Of a stretch of DNA of 61,208 nt, positions 7,360-15,687 are shown piece by piece. This stretch comes from Rhodospirillum sp. Its GTDB lineage: Bacteria; Pseudomonadota; Alphaproteobacteria; Rhodospirillales; Rhodospirillaceae. The notes beneath the pieces are model-generated. The model worked only from the letters and a program-made list of their open reading frames with translations, made no database searches and was not told the origin of the DNA. Numbering within the stretch: position 1 is the stretch's first letter; every line of letters starts with the position of its first letter. Position numbers and translations under genes: made by a program. Location of the stretch: NCBI GenBank assembly GCA_021741145.1, contig JAIOYK010000032.1, positions 1 through 61,208 of the forward strand. Direction: 5' to 3'.

Positions 7360-8719
7360 ACAGGGTGGCGGCGACCGTATCCAGCGCGGCGGTGACCTTG
7401 TCCATCATCTCGTCCACTTCCGCGGGCGTGATGATCAGCGGCGGGCTGAAGGCCAGGATGTCACCGGCCATGGCCCGGGTGATCACACCGTTTTCCTGGG
7501 CCTGGTCGGCGACCTTGCCGCCGATACCGAGGGCCGGGTCGAAGTTCGCCTTGGTCTTCTTGTCCGCGACCAGTTCCAGGGCGCCGATCAGGCCAACGCC
7601 CCGGGCGTCGCCCACCAGCGGATGGGCCGCGAGGGCGCGCAGACGCCGCTGCAGGCGCGCACCGGAGACGGCGACATGGTCCAGGATCTTCCGCTCGTCG
7701 TAGATGGCCAGGGTTTCCAGCGCCACCGCCGCGGCGACGGGATGGGCGGAATAGGTGTACCCATGTCCAAAGGTCCCGATCTTGGCCGAGTTTTCGCGGA
7801 TGGCCGCATAGACCGGTTCGGTCACCAGCACCGCGGAAATGGGCAGATAGGCGGAGGACAGGGCCTTGGCGCAGGTGAGGATATCCGGTTCCATGCCGAA
7901 TTGCTGGCAGCCCCAATAGGTGCCCGTCCGGCCGAAGCCGCAAATGACCTCGTCGGCGACCAGCAGCACGTCGTATTTCTTCAGGACGGCCTGAATATGG
8001 TCGAAATATCCCTTCGGCGGCACGATCACGCCGCCCGCGCCCATGACCGGCTCGGCGAAGAAGGCCGCCACGGTGTCCGGCCCTTCTTCCAGGATCAGGG
8101 CCTCCAGTTCGTCTGCGCAGCGTTTGGCGAAGTCTTCCTCGCTCTCTCCGGGCTTGCCCTGGCGGTAGTAGTGGGGATCGGAGGTGTGCAGGATATTGGC
8201 GATGGGCAGGTCGAAGTCCCGATGGTTGGCGGGCAGGCCAGTGAGGCTCGCCGCGGCCACGGTGACGCCATGGTAACCCCGACGTCGGGCGATCAGCTTT
8301 TTCTTGTCCGGCCGGCCAAGGGCGTTGTTCATGTACCAGATCATTTTGATGGCCGTGTCGTTGGCCTCGGATCCGGAATTGCAGAAGAAGGCCCGGGCCA
8401 TGGGGACCGGCGCCCGGGTCACCAGGGCTTCGGAGAGTTGGATGCCGGGGGCATGGGCCTTATGCGTGAACATGTGGAAGAAGGGCAGTTCCGCCATCTG
8501 ACGGGCCGCGGCTTCGGCCAGACGGGGTTCGGAAAAGCCGAGCGATGCGCACCACAGTCCGGCCATGCCCTCGATGTATCCCTTCCCGGCGTCGTCATAG
8601 ATCCGAACGCCATCACCCTTTACGGCGATAAGCGGACCCTTGGAGTCATGGGCCACCAGATTGGTATAGGGGTGAAGGGTATAGGTGAGGTCCGCGTCGC
8701 GCAGGGTATTGGAGGACAT
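7358..8719 (-). CDS. Class III PLP-dependent aminotransferase
   Basis: 453 residues from the ATG at 8719, with GGAAG just upstream; an upstream in-frame extension to 9016 is not protein-like. The fold-type I features are present: FFCNSGSEANDTAIK for phosphate binding, RRGYHG, VADEVICGFGRTG with the PLP-contacting Asp, and the Schiff-base lysine in TCAKALSSAY. The closest known groups by pattern are omega-amino acid:pyruvate and putrescine/GABA:pyruvate transaminases (SpuC type), which move an amino group from a terminal amine to pyruvate. The exact substrate cannot be set. The upstream palindrome at 8782 may be its operator. Confidence 0.9.
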   Translation of the reverse strand: MSSNTLRDADLTYTLHPYTNLVAHDSKGPLIAVKGDGVRIYDDAGKGYIEGMAGLWCASLGFSEPRLAEAAARQMAELPFFHMFTHKAHAPGIQLSEALVTRAPVPMARAFFCNSGSEANDTAIKMIWYMNNALGRPDKKKLIARRRGYHGVTVAAASLTGLPANHRDFDLPIANILHTSDPHYYRQGKPGESEEDFAKRCADELEALILEEGPDTVAAFFAEPVMGAGGVIVPPKGYFDHIQAVLKKYDVLLVADEVICGFGRTGTYWGCQQFGMEPDILTCAKALSSAYLPISAVLVTEPVYAAIRENSAKIGTFGHGYTYSAHPVAAAVALETLAIYDERKILDHVAVSGARLQRRLRALAAHPLVGDARGVGLIGALELVADKKTKANFDPALGIGGKVADQAQENGVITRAMAGDILAFSPPLIITPAEVDEMMDKVTAALDTVAATL

Positions 8720-9062
8720 GGGAGACTTCCACGCAGGGATGGGGAGGAAAAGGATGCCCGCGCAGAGTGCCCCCGCTTGCCTGTCTAGACAAGACAGGAA
8801 ATGGGCAACTGGATCCAACTGTCCCAGCGGACGGTCCCCGCCTGAAGGGTCACGAGCCCCACCCGCATTTGATAGGTTTGAAAAACACCAACACCGCCCA
8901 AACCGGGTTTCCCCGGGGGCGGTAATCGGCGATTGTCGGAACGGATCCCCAGTCGGGGTGCCAAACACGCACGGAATAATCCACGCGACCATGGCCTTCG
9001 CGGACGGGATGATCAACGCCGGAGGGACCGGATGGCCGCTCCCCGACGGATCGGACCCGGTC
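8720..9062. other. Intergenic region between rpsU and the aminotransferase
   Basis: No gene is evident. It holds the perfect palindrome TGTCTAGACA at 8782-8791, about 63 bases before the aminotransferase start, set in CCTGTCTAGACAAGACAGG. GntR-type operators often have this TTGT...ACAA-like form, but no such regulator lies nearby. Confidence 0.35.
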
Positions 9063-9269
9063 CTAGAAGCCTTCGCGCTCCAGGCGCTTGCGCTCCAGCT
9101 TGCGGGCGCGGCGAACGGCCTCGGCCTTTTCGCGCGCCTTCTTCTCGGAGGGCTTCTCGAAATTACGGCGAAGCTTCATCTCACGGAAAACGCCTTCACG
9201 CTGCATCTTCTTTTTCAGTGCCTTCAACGCCTGATCGACGTTGTTGTCGCGCACGAGAACCTGAACCAG
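9063..9269 (-). CDS. rpsU: 30S ribosomal protein bS21, probable CTG start
   Basis: Small basic ribosomal subunit protein that helps form the 30S platform. The coding part [31 protein letters not shown] and [10 protein letters not shown] is typical of alphaproteobacterial S21, 68 residues here. Family members normally begin M(V)QVLVRDNN. In this sequence the codon at that place is CTG (9269-9267), with AAGGAG 8 bases upstream. No ATG, GTG or TTG lies there: the next in-frame options are GTG five codons inside or TTG at 9350 far upstream. I therefore take CTG as the start, by inference from spacing and family length. A sequencing error is the alternative. Confidence 0.85.
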   Translation of the reverse strand: MVQVLVRDNNVDQALKALKKKMQREGVFREMKLRRNFEKPSEKKAREKAEAVRRARKLERKRLEREGF

Positions 9270-9632
9270 GGCTCTAACTCCTTCGACTGTGGATCCGATC
9301 CTCCGCCGCCCGGATCCCGGGGGTAGGATGATCCCTTGATAGTGTGACAATCACCGATCCCGACGACGTCACCAGCGGACCCGGTAGCCGGGTGACGGAG
9401 ATGACCTCCAGGGAAACGCGTTCCGACCGGGCGAAGGCACGAAACCTGCCCGAAGGCGCGCTTCCTATCACAGGAAAGGGGACGTGGAAAGGGGAAACCT
9501 CCTTCAGTCCGGGAATCCACCCGATCCGCGTCCGTCTAGCCCCGGGGTGTATTTTTCACCGGGGCACGTTGTGGATTTTCTAGCATGTTGGCCCCACTTA
9601 CCCAAGGAAGAAGTCAGTTCAGAGAAGGGATC
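9270..9632. other. Intergenic region between rpsU and def
   Basis: Divergent upstream region of rpsU (minus) and def (plus). Apart from the ribosome sites of both genes I see no confident promoter element, RNA or gene in it. Confidence 0.4.
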
Positions 9633-10172
9633 ATGGCACTTTTGAAGATCGCGCGAATGGGAACACCGGTGCTGGCGGGAGTCGCCAGGCCCGTGACCGA
9701 CCCCACCGCCCCGGACATCGCTCGTTTGGTGGACGATATGCGGGAAACCCTGGCCGACTCGGGCGGGGTGGGCTTGGCCGCGCCCCAGGTCCATGTCCCC
9801 CTGCGGCTGGTTATTTTCCACGTTCCCTCCAACCGCACGGGGGAGGACGAAGGGGCTGTTCCTGAAACCGTTTTGATCAATCCGGTGATCACGCCCCTGG
9901 GTGAGGAGCGGGCCGAGGATTGGGAAGGCTGCCTCTCTCTGCCGGGCCTGACCGGGCGGGTGTCCCGCTTCACCCATATCCGGTACGAGGGTCTGGACCT
10001 GTCAGGCGCGCCTCTTTCACGGGAAGCCAGGGGGTTCCATGCCCGGGTGGTCCAACATGAATGCGACCACCTTGATGGGGTCCTCTATCCCATGCGCATG
10101 TCGGATATGGCCGAATTCGGTTATGTCGAGGAAATGCGCAAGGCCCTCGCCCCACGGAGAGGGGAGGAGTAG
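9633..10172 (+). CDS. def: Peptide deformylase
   Basis: Removes the formyl group from the N-terminal methionine of new proteins. 179 residues. All three metalloenzyme motifs are present: GVGLAAPQ (45-52), EGCLS with metal ligand Cys100, and HECDH (142-146) with the two His ligands and the catalytic Glu. ATG 9633 follows AGAAGGGA. It lacks the usual neighbour fmt here; the next gene is a COQ9-like protein in the same direction, 54 bases downstream. Confidence 0.95.
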   Translation: MALLKIARMGTPVLAGVARPVTDPTAPDIARLVDDMRETLADSGGVGLAAPQVHVPLRLVIFHVPSNRTGEDEGAVPETVLINPVITPLGEERAEDWEGCLSLPGLTGRVSRFTHIRYEGLDLSGAPLSREARGFHARVVQHECDHLDGVLYPMRMSDMAEFGYVEEMRKALAPRRGEE

Positions 10173-10226
10173 AAGAGCGCCCACGCCCACCCCCCTGTAA
10201 ACCATTAAGGTAACCGGAGATCGGAC

Positions 10227-10883
10227 ATGGAGTACCGCGACCTGAAGGATCGGATCGTCCTGTCGACCCTGCCCAACATTCCCTTCGATGGCTGGTCCAA
10301 GAAGGCCCTGCGCCAAGGCGCGGCGGCCGAGGGACTGGACCGCGACGCCGTGGAACGGGCTTTTCCCGGCGGACCGGTCGAGGCGGTGGCCCATTTCGCC
10401 GATATGGCCAACCGGCTGATGGAGGCGGACATGGACGATGCCGAGACCGAAGGCTTGCGCCTGCACGAACGGGTGCGCTTGGCCCTTCTGTGCCGCCTGG
10501 AGCGCTGGAGTCACGAGCGGGAAGCAATCCGCCGGGGGATGGCCCTGCTGTCCCTGCCGGGCAACCTCGGTCTTTCGCTCAAGGCCTCCTACGCCACGGT
10601 GGATTCCATCTGGCGGGCCGCGGGGGATACCAGCGTGGATTTCAGCTTTTACACAAAGCGGGTGGAACTGGCGGGAATTTACGCCGCGACCCTGCTGGTC
10701 TGGCTTGATGACACCAGTGACGACATTGAGATCACCAGGGCTTTCCTCGACCGGCGGCTGGAGGGGGCTATGCGTCTGCGCAAGGCCCGGGCCAAGGTGG
10801 AGGAAAAGATCGCCGCCCTTCCCAATCCTCTGAACCTGTTCTCCAAGCGTTTGGACATGGCCAAGAGTTTCCGCATGCGCTAG
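10227..10883 (+). CDS. COQ9-like ubiquinone biosynthesis protein
   Basis: 218 residues. The C-terminal part (YTKRVELAGIYAATLLVWLDDTSDD, ITRAFLDRRLEGAM) matches the COQ9 domain found in mitochondria and alphaproteobacteria, where COQ9 binds lipid and helps present ubiquinone intermediates to COQ7. The N-terminal half is helical and TetR-fold-like in known members. This is the aerobic side of quinone synthesis, while ubiTUV at 26351-28768 is the oxygen-independent side. A triple hairpin repeat follows the stop. Confidence 0.9.
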   Translation: MEYRDLKDRIVLSTLPNIPFDGWSKKALRQGAAAEGLDRDAVERAFPGGPVEAVAHFADMANRLMEADMDDAETEGLRLHERVRLALLCRLERWSHEREAIRRGMALLSLPGNLGLSLKASYATVDSIWRAAGDTSVDFSFYTKRVELAGIYAATLLVWLDDTSDDIEITRAFLDRRLEGAMRLRKARAKVEEKIAALPNPLNLFSKRLDMAKSFRMR

Positions 10884-10895
10884 GCGTCCGCCTGG

Positions 10896-10990
10896 GACAC
10901 CGCCCCAGCGGTGTCCCATCTTTAAGGCCAAGACACCGCCCCAGCGGTGTCCCATCTTTAAGGCCAAGACACCGCCCCAGCGGTGTCCCA
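10896..10990. repeat. Three tandem 36-bp repeats, each a perfect hairpin
   Basis: The 20-base unit core GACACCGCCCCAGCGGTGTC occurs at 10896-10915, 10932-10951 and 10968-10987, joined by identical 16-base spacers containing CATCTTTAAGG. Each core is a perfect 8-bp stem with a CCCA loop. The array lies between the convergent COQ9-like and DUF1192 genes. No long U-run follows the stems. It could end transcription from both sides or stabilise 3' ends; there are no variable spacers, so it is not CRISPR. Confidence 0.9.
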
Positions 10991-11001
10991 TCGGATGAAG
11001 C

Positions 11002-11196
11002 CTATCGCTTAAAGAACGAGGCCGCGGTGGCCTTGGCGCCGCCCTTGTCCTGGATCTTGGCGCGAACCCGGACGATTTCGCCTTCCAGTGCGATGATGTA
11101 GGCCTCGAGGTCGGCCACGGAGAGGTCATCCAAAACCCGTGGTGGACCTTGGGGAGACCCATTCGGCGGACGCGGCTCCAGGTCATCGGTGTCCAT
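11002..11196 (-). CDS. DUF1192 family small protein
   Basis: 64 residues from the ATG at 11196, which has GGGAGGAAG upstream; an earlier in-frame start gives an atypical basic leader. The pattern MDTDDLEPR, LDDLSVADLEAYIIALEGEIVRVRAKIQDK is that of DUF1192, a short coiled-coil protein common in alphaproteobacteria and of unknown role. It is divergent from the quinone oxidoreductase gene. Confidence 0.85.
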   Translation of the reverse strand: MDTDDLEPRPPNGSPQGPPRVLDDLSVADLEAYIIALEGEIVRVRAKIQDKGGAKATAASFFKR

Positions 11197-11293
11197 CGGC
11201 TTCCTCCCCATTCGGTTGCGGTGACGTGTTCCGCTTCCAATATGTGGGGCAGTCGCGCCCTTCGCCACCCTGTTCCATCAAAGGATTTCGACC

Positions 11294-12298
11294 ATGAACA
11301 TGACCCCGCCGGAAACCATGCGTTGCGTGGAAATCTCCCAGTTCGGCGGGCCTGAGGTGTTGGTTCCCGGCACCCGGCCCACGCCCAAACCCGGGGAGGG
11401 GGAAGTTCTGATCAAGGTGGACTATGCCGGAGTCAATCGGCCCGATGTCATCCAACGCCAGGGCAGCTATCCGCCGCCACCGGGAGCCACGGACATTCCG
11501 GGCCTGGAGGTTTCGGGGACCATTGCCGGCCTCGGTCCCAAGGCCGGGGAGGGCTGGCGCGTCGGTGACGCGGTTTGCGCCCTGCTGCCCGGGGGAGGGT
11601 ACGCCGAATACGCCGTGACCGATGGGGCGCTTTGTCTGGCCGTGCCCCAGGGGGTCCCCCTGGAAATGGCCGCTGGCTTGCCGGAAACCTGCTTCACCGT
11701 TTGGCACAATCTGTTCGAGCGGGCCCGGCTGCACGAGGGTGAGCACCTGCTGGTCCATGGGGGATCCAGCGGGATCGGCACGACGGCCATCCAGATGGCC
11801 AAGGCCTTCGGTGTCCGGGTGACCGTGACCGCTGGCAGCCCGGAAAAATGCAAGGCCTGCGAGGCGCTGGGGGCGGACCGGGCGATCAACTACAAGACGG
11901 AGGATTACACCAAGGTTGTTAAGGAAATCACCGAAGGCCGGGGCGTGGACGTGATCCTGGACATGGTGGGCGGCGATTACATCGACCGGGACCTGCGGAT
12001 CATGGCCGAGGACGGGCGCCATGTGAATATCGCCTTCCTGAAGGGCTCCAAGGTGGAGCTGGACATGATGCGGGTGATGCTCAAGCGGCTAACTCTGACC
12101 GGATCGACCATGCGGGCGCGGCCCGTGGCCATGAAGGCCGGCGTGGCCCGGGCTTTGGAGGAAAACGTTTGGCCACTACTGGAAAAGGGGCTGATGCGGC
12201 CACCCATCCACGCGATCTTTCCCATGGAGCAGGCCGCGGAGGCGCATCGGATGATGGAGGAGTCCCAGCACATCGGGAAAATCATCCTGAAGGTCTAG
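11294..12298 (+). CDS. NAD(P)H:quinone oxidoreductase, PIG3-like
   Basis: 334 residues, a zinc-free medium-chain dehydrogenase. N-terminal GroES-like fold (CVEISQFGGPEVL, VDYAGVNRPDVIQRQGSYPPPPGATDIPGLEVSG) and a Rossmann domain with LVHGGSSGIGTTAIQMAKAFG. The YPPPPGATDIPGLE string is characteristic of the PIG3 group of quinone reductases, which transfer hydride from NADPH to quinones. The physiological substrate is unknown. AAGGA precedes the ATG. TrcR follows in the same direction after about 270 bases. Confidence 0.92.
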   Translation: MNMTPPETMRCVEISQFGGPEVLVPGTRPTPKPGEGEVLIKVDYAGVNRPDVIQRQGSYPPPPGATDIPGLEVSGTIAGLGPKAGEGWRVGDAVCALLPGGGYAEYAVTDGALCLAVPQGVPLEMAAGLPETCFTVWHNLFERARLHEGEHLLVHGGSSGIGTTAIQMAKAFGVRVTVTAGSPEKCKACEALGADRAINYKTEDYTKVVKEITEGRGVDVILDMVGGDYIDRDLRIMAEDGRHVNIAFLKGSKVELDMMRVMLKRLTLTGSTMRARPVAMKAGVARALEENVWPLLEKGLMRPPIHAIFPMEQAAEAHRMMEESQHIGKIILKV

Positions 12299-12566
12299 AT
12301 TATTCTTTCGGCCCCTTTTCCTTGGGCCACGATTGACCGACGCGGTGACACCGTCTATATCGGCCATAGGTATTTTGGCCGTCGCCGCGCCGCGTAGATC
12401 GGGACGAGAGAAACAGGGGGATGTAAACCCTTGTCGTCACCGGGACCGGTTCGCCCGTCGCTCCCTGGTCGGACCCCGTCTCCAACCGGACTTCGAAGGG
12501 CACCGCCTGTTCTGGAATGGACGGGCGGCGAGGCTGGCCTTTTGTGAAAAAACGCGAGGAGACACC

Positions 12567-13178
12567 ATGGCCCTGCCCCTGATGCCAAAGGCGACCGCCG
12601 TCTGGTTGGTGGAGAACACCGCCCTGACTTTCGAGCAGATCGCCGAATTCTGCGGGATGCATGAGCTGGAAATCCAAGCCATCGCCGACGGCGAGGTGGC
12701 CGTGGGGATCACTGGGCTGGATCCGGTGGTGAAGGGCCAGTTGACCACCCACGAAATTCAGCGCTGCGAGGCCAACCCAAAGGCTCGGTTGAAGCTGAAG
12801 CCCTCCGAAAACCCGGTTCCCCAGGCCCGGCCCAAGGGCACCCGCTACACGCCGGTGTCCAAGCGCCATGACCGTCCCGACGGCATCGCCTGGATCCTGA
12901 AGAACCATCCGGAGATCACCGATGCCCAGCTTTGCAAGCTGTTGGGCACCACCAAGCCGACCATTCAGGCGATCCGCGACCGCAGCCACTGGAACGCCAC
13001 CAATATCAAGCCACGCAACCCGGTGACCTTGGGCCTCTGCGCCGAGGCGGACCTGGAGAAGGCCATCGCCATCTCGGGATCCCGCCGGGGACCGGGCTTT
13101 CCGATGGTGGCCCCCCAGGTGGACTATGCCGACCCCGATCCCAGTGTGACCGACGGTGATCCGGATCCGGACCGGTAA
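12567..13178 (+). CDS. trcR: TrcR-type cell-cycle transcriptional regulator (DUF1013)
   Basis: 203 residues. The sequence MALPLMPKATAVWLVENTALTFEQIAEFCGMHELEIQAIADGE and later TRYTPVSKRHDRPDGIAWILKNHPEITDAQLCKLLGTTKPTIQAIRDRSHWN fits DUF1013, the family of Caulobacter TrcR, and shows two helix-turn-helix-like units. TrcR-type proteins are conserved in alphaproteobacteria and act in transcription linked to the cell cycle. ATG 12567 has GAGGAG 5 bases upstream. A strong terminator follows. Confidence 0.88.
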   Translation: MALPLMPKATAVWLVENTALTFEQIAEFCGMHELEIQAIADGEVAVGITGLDPVVKGQLTTHEIQRCEANPKARLKLKPSENPVPQARPKGTRYTPVSKRHDRPDGIAWILKNHPEITDAQLCKLLGTTKPTIQAIRDRSHWNATNIKPRNPVTLGLCAEADLEKAIAISGSRRGPGFPMVAPQVDYADPDPSVTDGDPDPDR

Positions 13179-13198
13179 GGTCGCCCACGACAGCGGCG

Positions 13199-13232
13199 AA
13201 AACCCCGCCTTCGAAAGAGGGCGGGGTTTTTT
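13199..13232 (+). terminator. Rho-independent terminator after trcR
   Basis: AAAACCCCGCC pairs with GGCGGGGTTTT around a TTCGAAAGA-type loop, and a run of six T follows (to 13232). This is the strongest classical terminator in the window; the A-run on the left makes it work in both directions. Confidence 0.92.
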
Positions 13233-13258
13233 CTGGGTCGGGAGGGTCCGGGAAGCGG

Positions 13259-14563
13259 CTACTCCGCCGCCAAAACCTCGGGCGCCAAAACCTCGGGCGC
13301 CAAAACCTCGGGCGCCGGTGGCGCGACCTCCCGCAGGTAACGGGCGAAGGCGCCCATGCCGGAGGAGGGCAGGGGAGCGAAGGGGGTGCCCCGGTCCTTG
13401 CAGGCCCGCTTGCACTTCAAACAGGCGTCGTGGCTGATGCAATCCACGGGGCAGACCACCATGTCGGCGCTGGCCAGCAGGTCCGACAGGTGGGCGCGGC
13501 CATCCTCCCGTCCGGCGTCATGGTGCAGGAAGTGGCCATTGCTGGTCTCCACCAGCTTCCGTAGGCCGGGGATGGCCCGCGCTCGACCGCCGACGTAAAG
13601 GAGCGTCCGCCCGCCAAGGTCTGGCGGGGGCACCGGTTGGCCGCGGTTCTCGCCGTGCAGGATTGCTTCCAGGGAGCGCAGGTCCTCCATGCGGTCCCCC
13701 AGGCGCGCCCTCAAGGCATCCCGGTCGGCGTGGGCTTCCGACAGGCGCCGTTCCGCTTCCGAGAGCTTGCCTTGGAGCCGGTCGGCCCGCCAGGCCTCCC
13801 GGTTCAGCCGGTCGCGCAGGCCTTCCATGGTCGCCTCTAGGGCCTGCACACGCGACGTCTGGCTGTCTCCGTCTCCCAACGTCTCCAGGCGACGCGCCAT
13901 GGCGCGGGCGCGGCCGCGTTCTTCCTCCAGGGCTTCGCGGAGTTGGGCGATTTCTCCCTGCTTGATCTCCAGGTCCCGCTGGCGGCGGGCCTCGGTGGAG
14001 GCCAAGTCGGTCTCGAGCCGGGACTGGGTCAATTCCATCTCGGCTAGGCGGCGTACATCCGCGCGATTCGACGCCCCCACGAGGTGTGACAGCATGTGGA
14101 CCTCTCCAAACGCCTGTTCCAGCAAACTCTTGGGTGCCAAGGGATGACTCATGAGGGCCCAATAGGGGCCTGGGATGTCTCCGGCTTTCAGGGCTTCCGA
14201 CCAGAGGGTTTCCAGGTCCTTGATGGATCCGGCCCTGCGGAACAGGGCCAGGGCCCGGGCATGGCGCTTTTCCAGCGCCTTATCCATCAACCGGGCCAGT
14301 CCTTTTTCCACCGACCCGGGGGCCGCGGCGGCGCGGGTGAACATTCCGTGTAGTCGATAGTCAGGGGTATCTGGCTGGAGCGTGACCCTGGCCTTGGCCG
14401 CCATTTTGCGTAGATCCGGCAGGGCCAGACAGGTGCCGACAAGGGAGCAATGGAAATGGGGATCCAGCTCCCACAAGCGCTTGCGGCCAACAATGGGCCG
14501 GAGACCGCACGCCCGCCGCGGGGGTGTCGCGAGGGGGGGCGTGGAGAGGGAGAAATCGGACAT
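13259..14563 (-). CDS. DUF2325 protein with coiled coil and cysteine-rich C-terminus
   Basis: 434 residues. The N-terminus carries conserved Cys/His residues (RRACGLRPIVGRKRLWELDPHFHCSLVGTCL). A long coiled coil fills about residues 165-305. The C-terminal DUF2325 domain reads GRTLLYVGGRARAIPGLRKLVE, FLHHDAGREDG, ADMVVCPVDCISHDACLKCKRACKDRGTPF, with a cysteine group that could bind metal. The protein ends in three copies of a PEVLA unit coded by a 15-bp repeat. A 16-of-19 Fur box lies 90 bases before the start, so iron control is likely. The biochemical role of DUF2325 proteins is not known to me. Confidence 0.85.
   Translation of the reverse strand: MSDFSLSTPPLATPPRRACGLRPIVGRKRLWELDPHFHCSLVGTCLALPDLRKMAAKARVTLQPDTPDYRLHGMFTRAAAAPGSVEKGLARLMDKALEKRHARALALFRRAGSIKDLETLWSEALKAGDIPGPYWALMSHPLAPKSLLEQAFGEVHMLSHLVGASNRADVRRLAEMELTQSRLETDLASTEARRQRDLEIKQGEIAQLREALEEERGRARAMARRLETLGDGDSQTSRVQALEATMEGLRDRLNREAWRADRLQGKLSEAERRLSEAHADRDALRARLGDRMEDLRSLEAILHGENRGQPVPPPDLGGRTLLYVGGRARAIPGLRKLVETSNGHFLHHDAGREDGRAHLSDLLASADMVVCPVDCISHDACLKCKRACKDRGTPFAPLPSSGMGAFARYLREVAPPAPEVLAPEVLAPEVLAAE
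13263..13318. repeat. 15-bp tandem repeat in the 3' end of the DUF2325 gene
   Basis: The unit GGCGCCAAAACCTCG is repeated three times in a row with part of a fourth copy, adding PEVLA units to the protein. The period keeps the frame. Confidence 0.9.
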
Positions 14564-14651
14564 GGAAGGCCCTTTCCTGATTCAAATGTGACGGGGAACG
14601 GAAGCGCGTCCCTGTCCGTCGAGGTACCAGGAGGGGGAGGGTTTCGTCAAT

Positions 14652-14670
14652 GCAAATGATAATCGTTATC
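14652..14670. promoter_or_regulatory. Fur box upstream of the DUF2325 gene
   Basis: GCAAATGATAATCGTTATC matches the 19-bp Fur consensus GATAATGATAATCATTATC at 16 positions and has the inner palindrome TGATAATCGTTATCA. It lies about 90 bases before the start codon on the minus strand. Binding by Fur is inference. Confidence 0.75.
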
Positions 14671-14800
14671 ACATAAAGAGGTGCGTTGGTGTCCCGACGC
14701 ATTCGGGAAATCTGCCTACGAGTTCCCTAGTTCATTGTGCATGAACAAAAAATGGAAAAATGAGGCCGGGGCCTGCCTTCGGATTGATGTGCTCGGGTGA

Positions 14801-14822
14801 GGGGAGGAGTATTCTCCTCCCC
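14801..14822. terminator. Perfect hairpin after the pseudo-receiver gene
   Basis: GGGGAGGAG (14801-14809) and CTCCTCCCC (14814-14822) form a perfect 9-bp stem with a 4-base loop, 20 bases beyond the stop of the minus-strand gene at 14842. No strong U-run follows. Confidence 0.6.
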
Positions 14823-14841
14823 TGCTTTCCCTGGGGTCCGA

Positions 14842-15603
14842 TCAAATGATGCCGAAGCGTCTCAGGGCAACGGCGAAATCGGTGCCGAACTCGCTTCCCT
14901 TGCGCAGATATCCGGCGCTGTCGGGCAGGTGGGACAGGAAGGCATTGCCCCGGTCGAAGCTGGTCAGAATACAGAAGGGAATGTTGCTGGTCGCGGGCAT
15001 GGCCGCCAGGGCGCAGGCTAAGTCGATTCCCGACAATACGTCGAGCACCGCGGAGGAGATGACCAAGTCCGGCTTGGTGCGGACCACCAGATCCAGGGCG
15101 TCGATGGATCCCTTCACGGTGGTGACCTTGTAGCCGCAATTCTGCAATTCCCGGGCAATGATGGCGGCGCTGGACCGTTGGGGTTCGACCAGCAGAATCT
15201 CGATATTCAGGTGTTCCAGGTCGGCGAGGTCCAGGGGACGCCGGGTGGGCAGGCTTCGGTAGAATTCCGCGGTATCGGTGTTGGCTTCGATTTCCCCGGC
15301 CAACAGGCCACCGATAACATCGATAAAGGTCTCGAGGTCCGACATGTTGGCGTCGGTGGCCAGTTCCAGGTCGCGCATATAGTCGCTGAAGCGCCGCAGG
15401 GCCAGATCGAGCAATGGGAAGTCGGTGGCCGCCCCCAGCAGGTTCAGTCGGGCCACCAGGGCGCCCACGCGTTCGGTCCCCTCGCCAATCGACGTGCCGC
15501 CGGACCGCATGTTTCCGATGGTGATCTGGAGTTCATTGGTGGTGTCCTGGGCTTCCTCCAGGAACTCCGCTTCCACTTGAGCGCCGTAATCCTCGCGGGC
15601 CAT
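14842..15603 (-). CDS. Response-regulator-like protein: pseudo-HPt plus pseudo-receiver
   Basis: 253 residues. The first 105 are helical and look like an HPt bundle (EFLEEAQDTTNELQ, VGALVARLNLLGAATDFPLLDLALRRFSDYM) but the phospho-histidine is absent. Residues 133-250 have the receiver pattern: EILLVEPQ, PDLVISSAVLDVLSG, FCILTSF, GYLRKG. The conserved Thr (214) and Lys (235) remain, but the phospho-acceptor Asp is Ser184 and the acidic pair is Glu-Pro (140-141). So it cannot be phosphorylated in the usual way and is likely a binding or scaffold module. It is monocistronic, upstream of the hairpin at 14801. Confidence 0.8.
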   Translation of the reverse strand: MAREDYGAQVEAEFLEEAQDTTNELQITIGNMRSGGTSIGEGTERVGALVARLNLLGAATDFPLLDLALRRFSDYMRDLELATDANMSDLETFIDVIGGLLAGEIEANTDTAEFYRSLPTRRPLDLADLEHLNIEILLVEPQRSSAAIIARELQNCGYKVTTVKGSIDALDLVVRTKPDLVISSAVLDVLSGIDLACALAAMPATSNIPFCILTSFDRGNAFLSHLPDSAGYLRKGSEFGTDFAVALRRFGII

Positions 15604-15687
15604 GCCTGTCGATCCCTTGATGTGGTGAAAACGTTGTCACACCGCGAGTGTACCCGCTGTTTGGATGGGGCGGGAAGAGGGAAGGCG

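Noticed and set aside
10896-10990. CRISPR array
   Set aside because: Only three units, the spacers are identical, and no cas genes are near. It is a tandem hairpin repeat.
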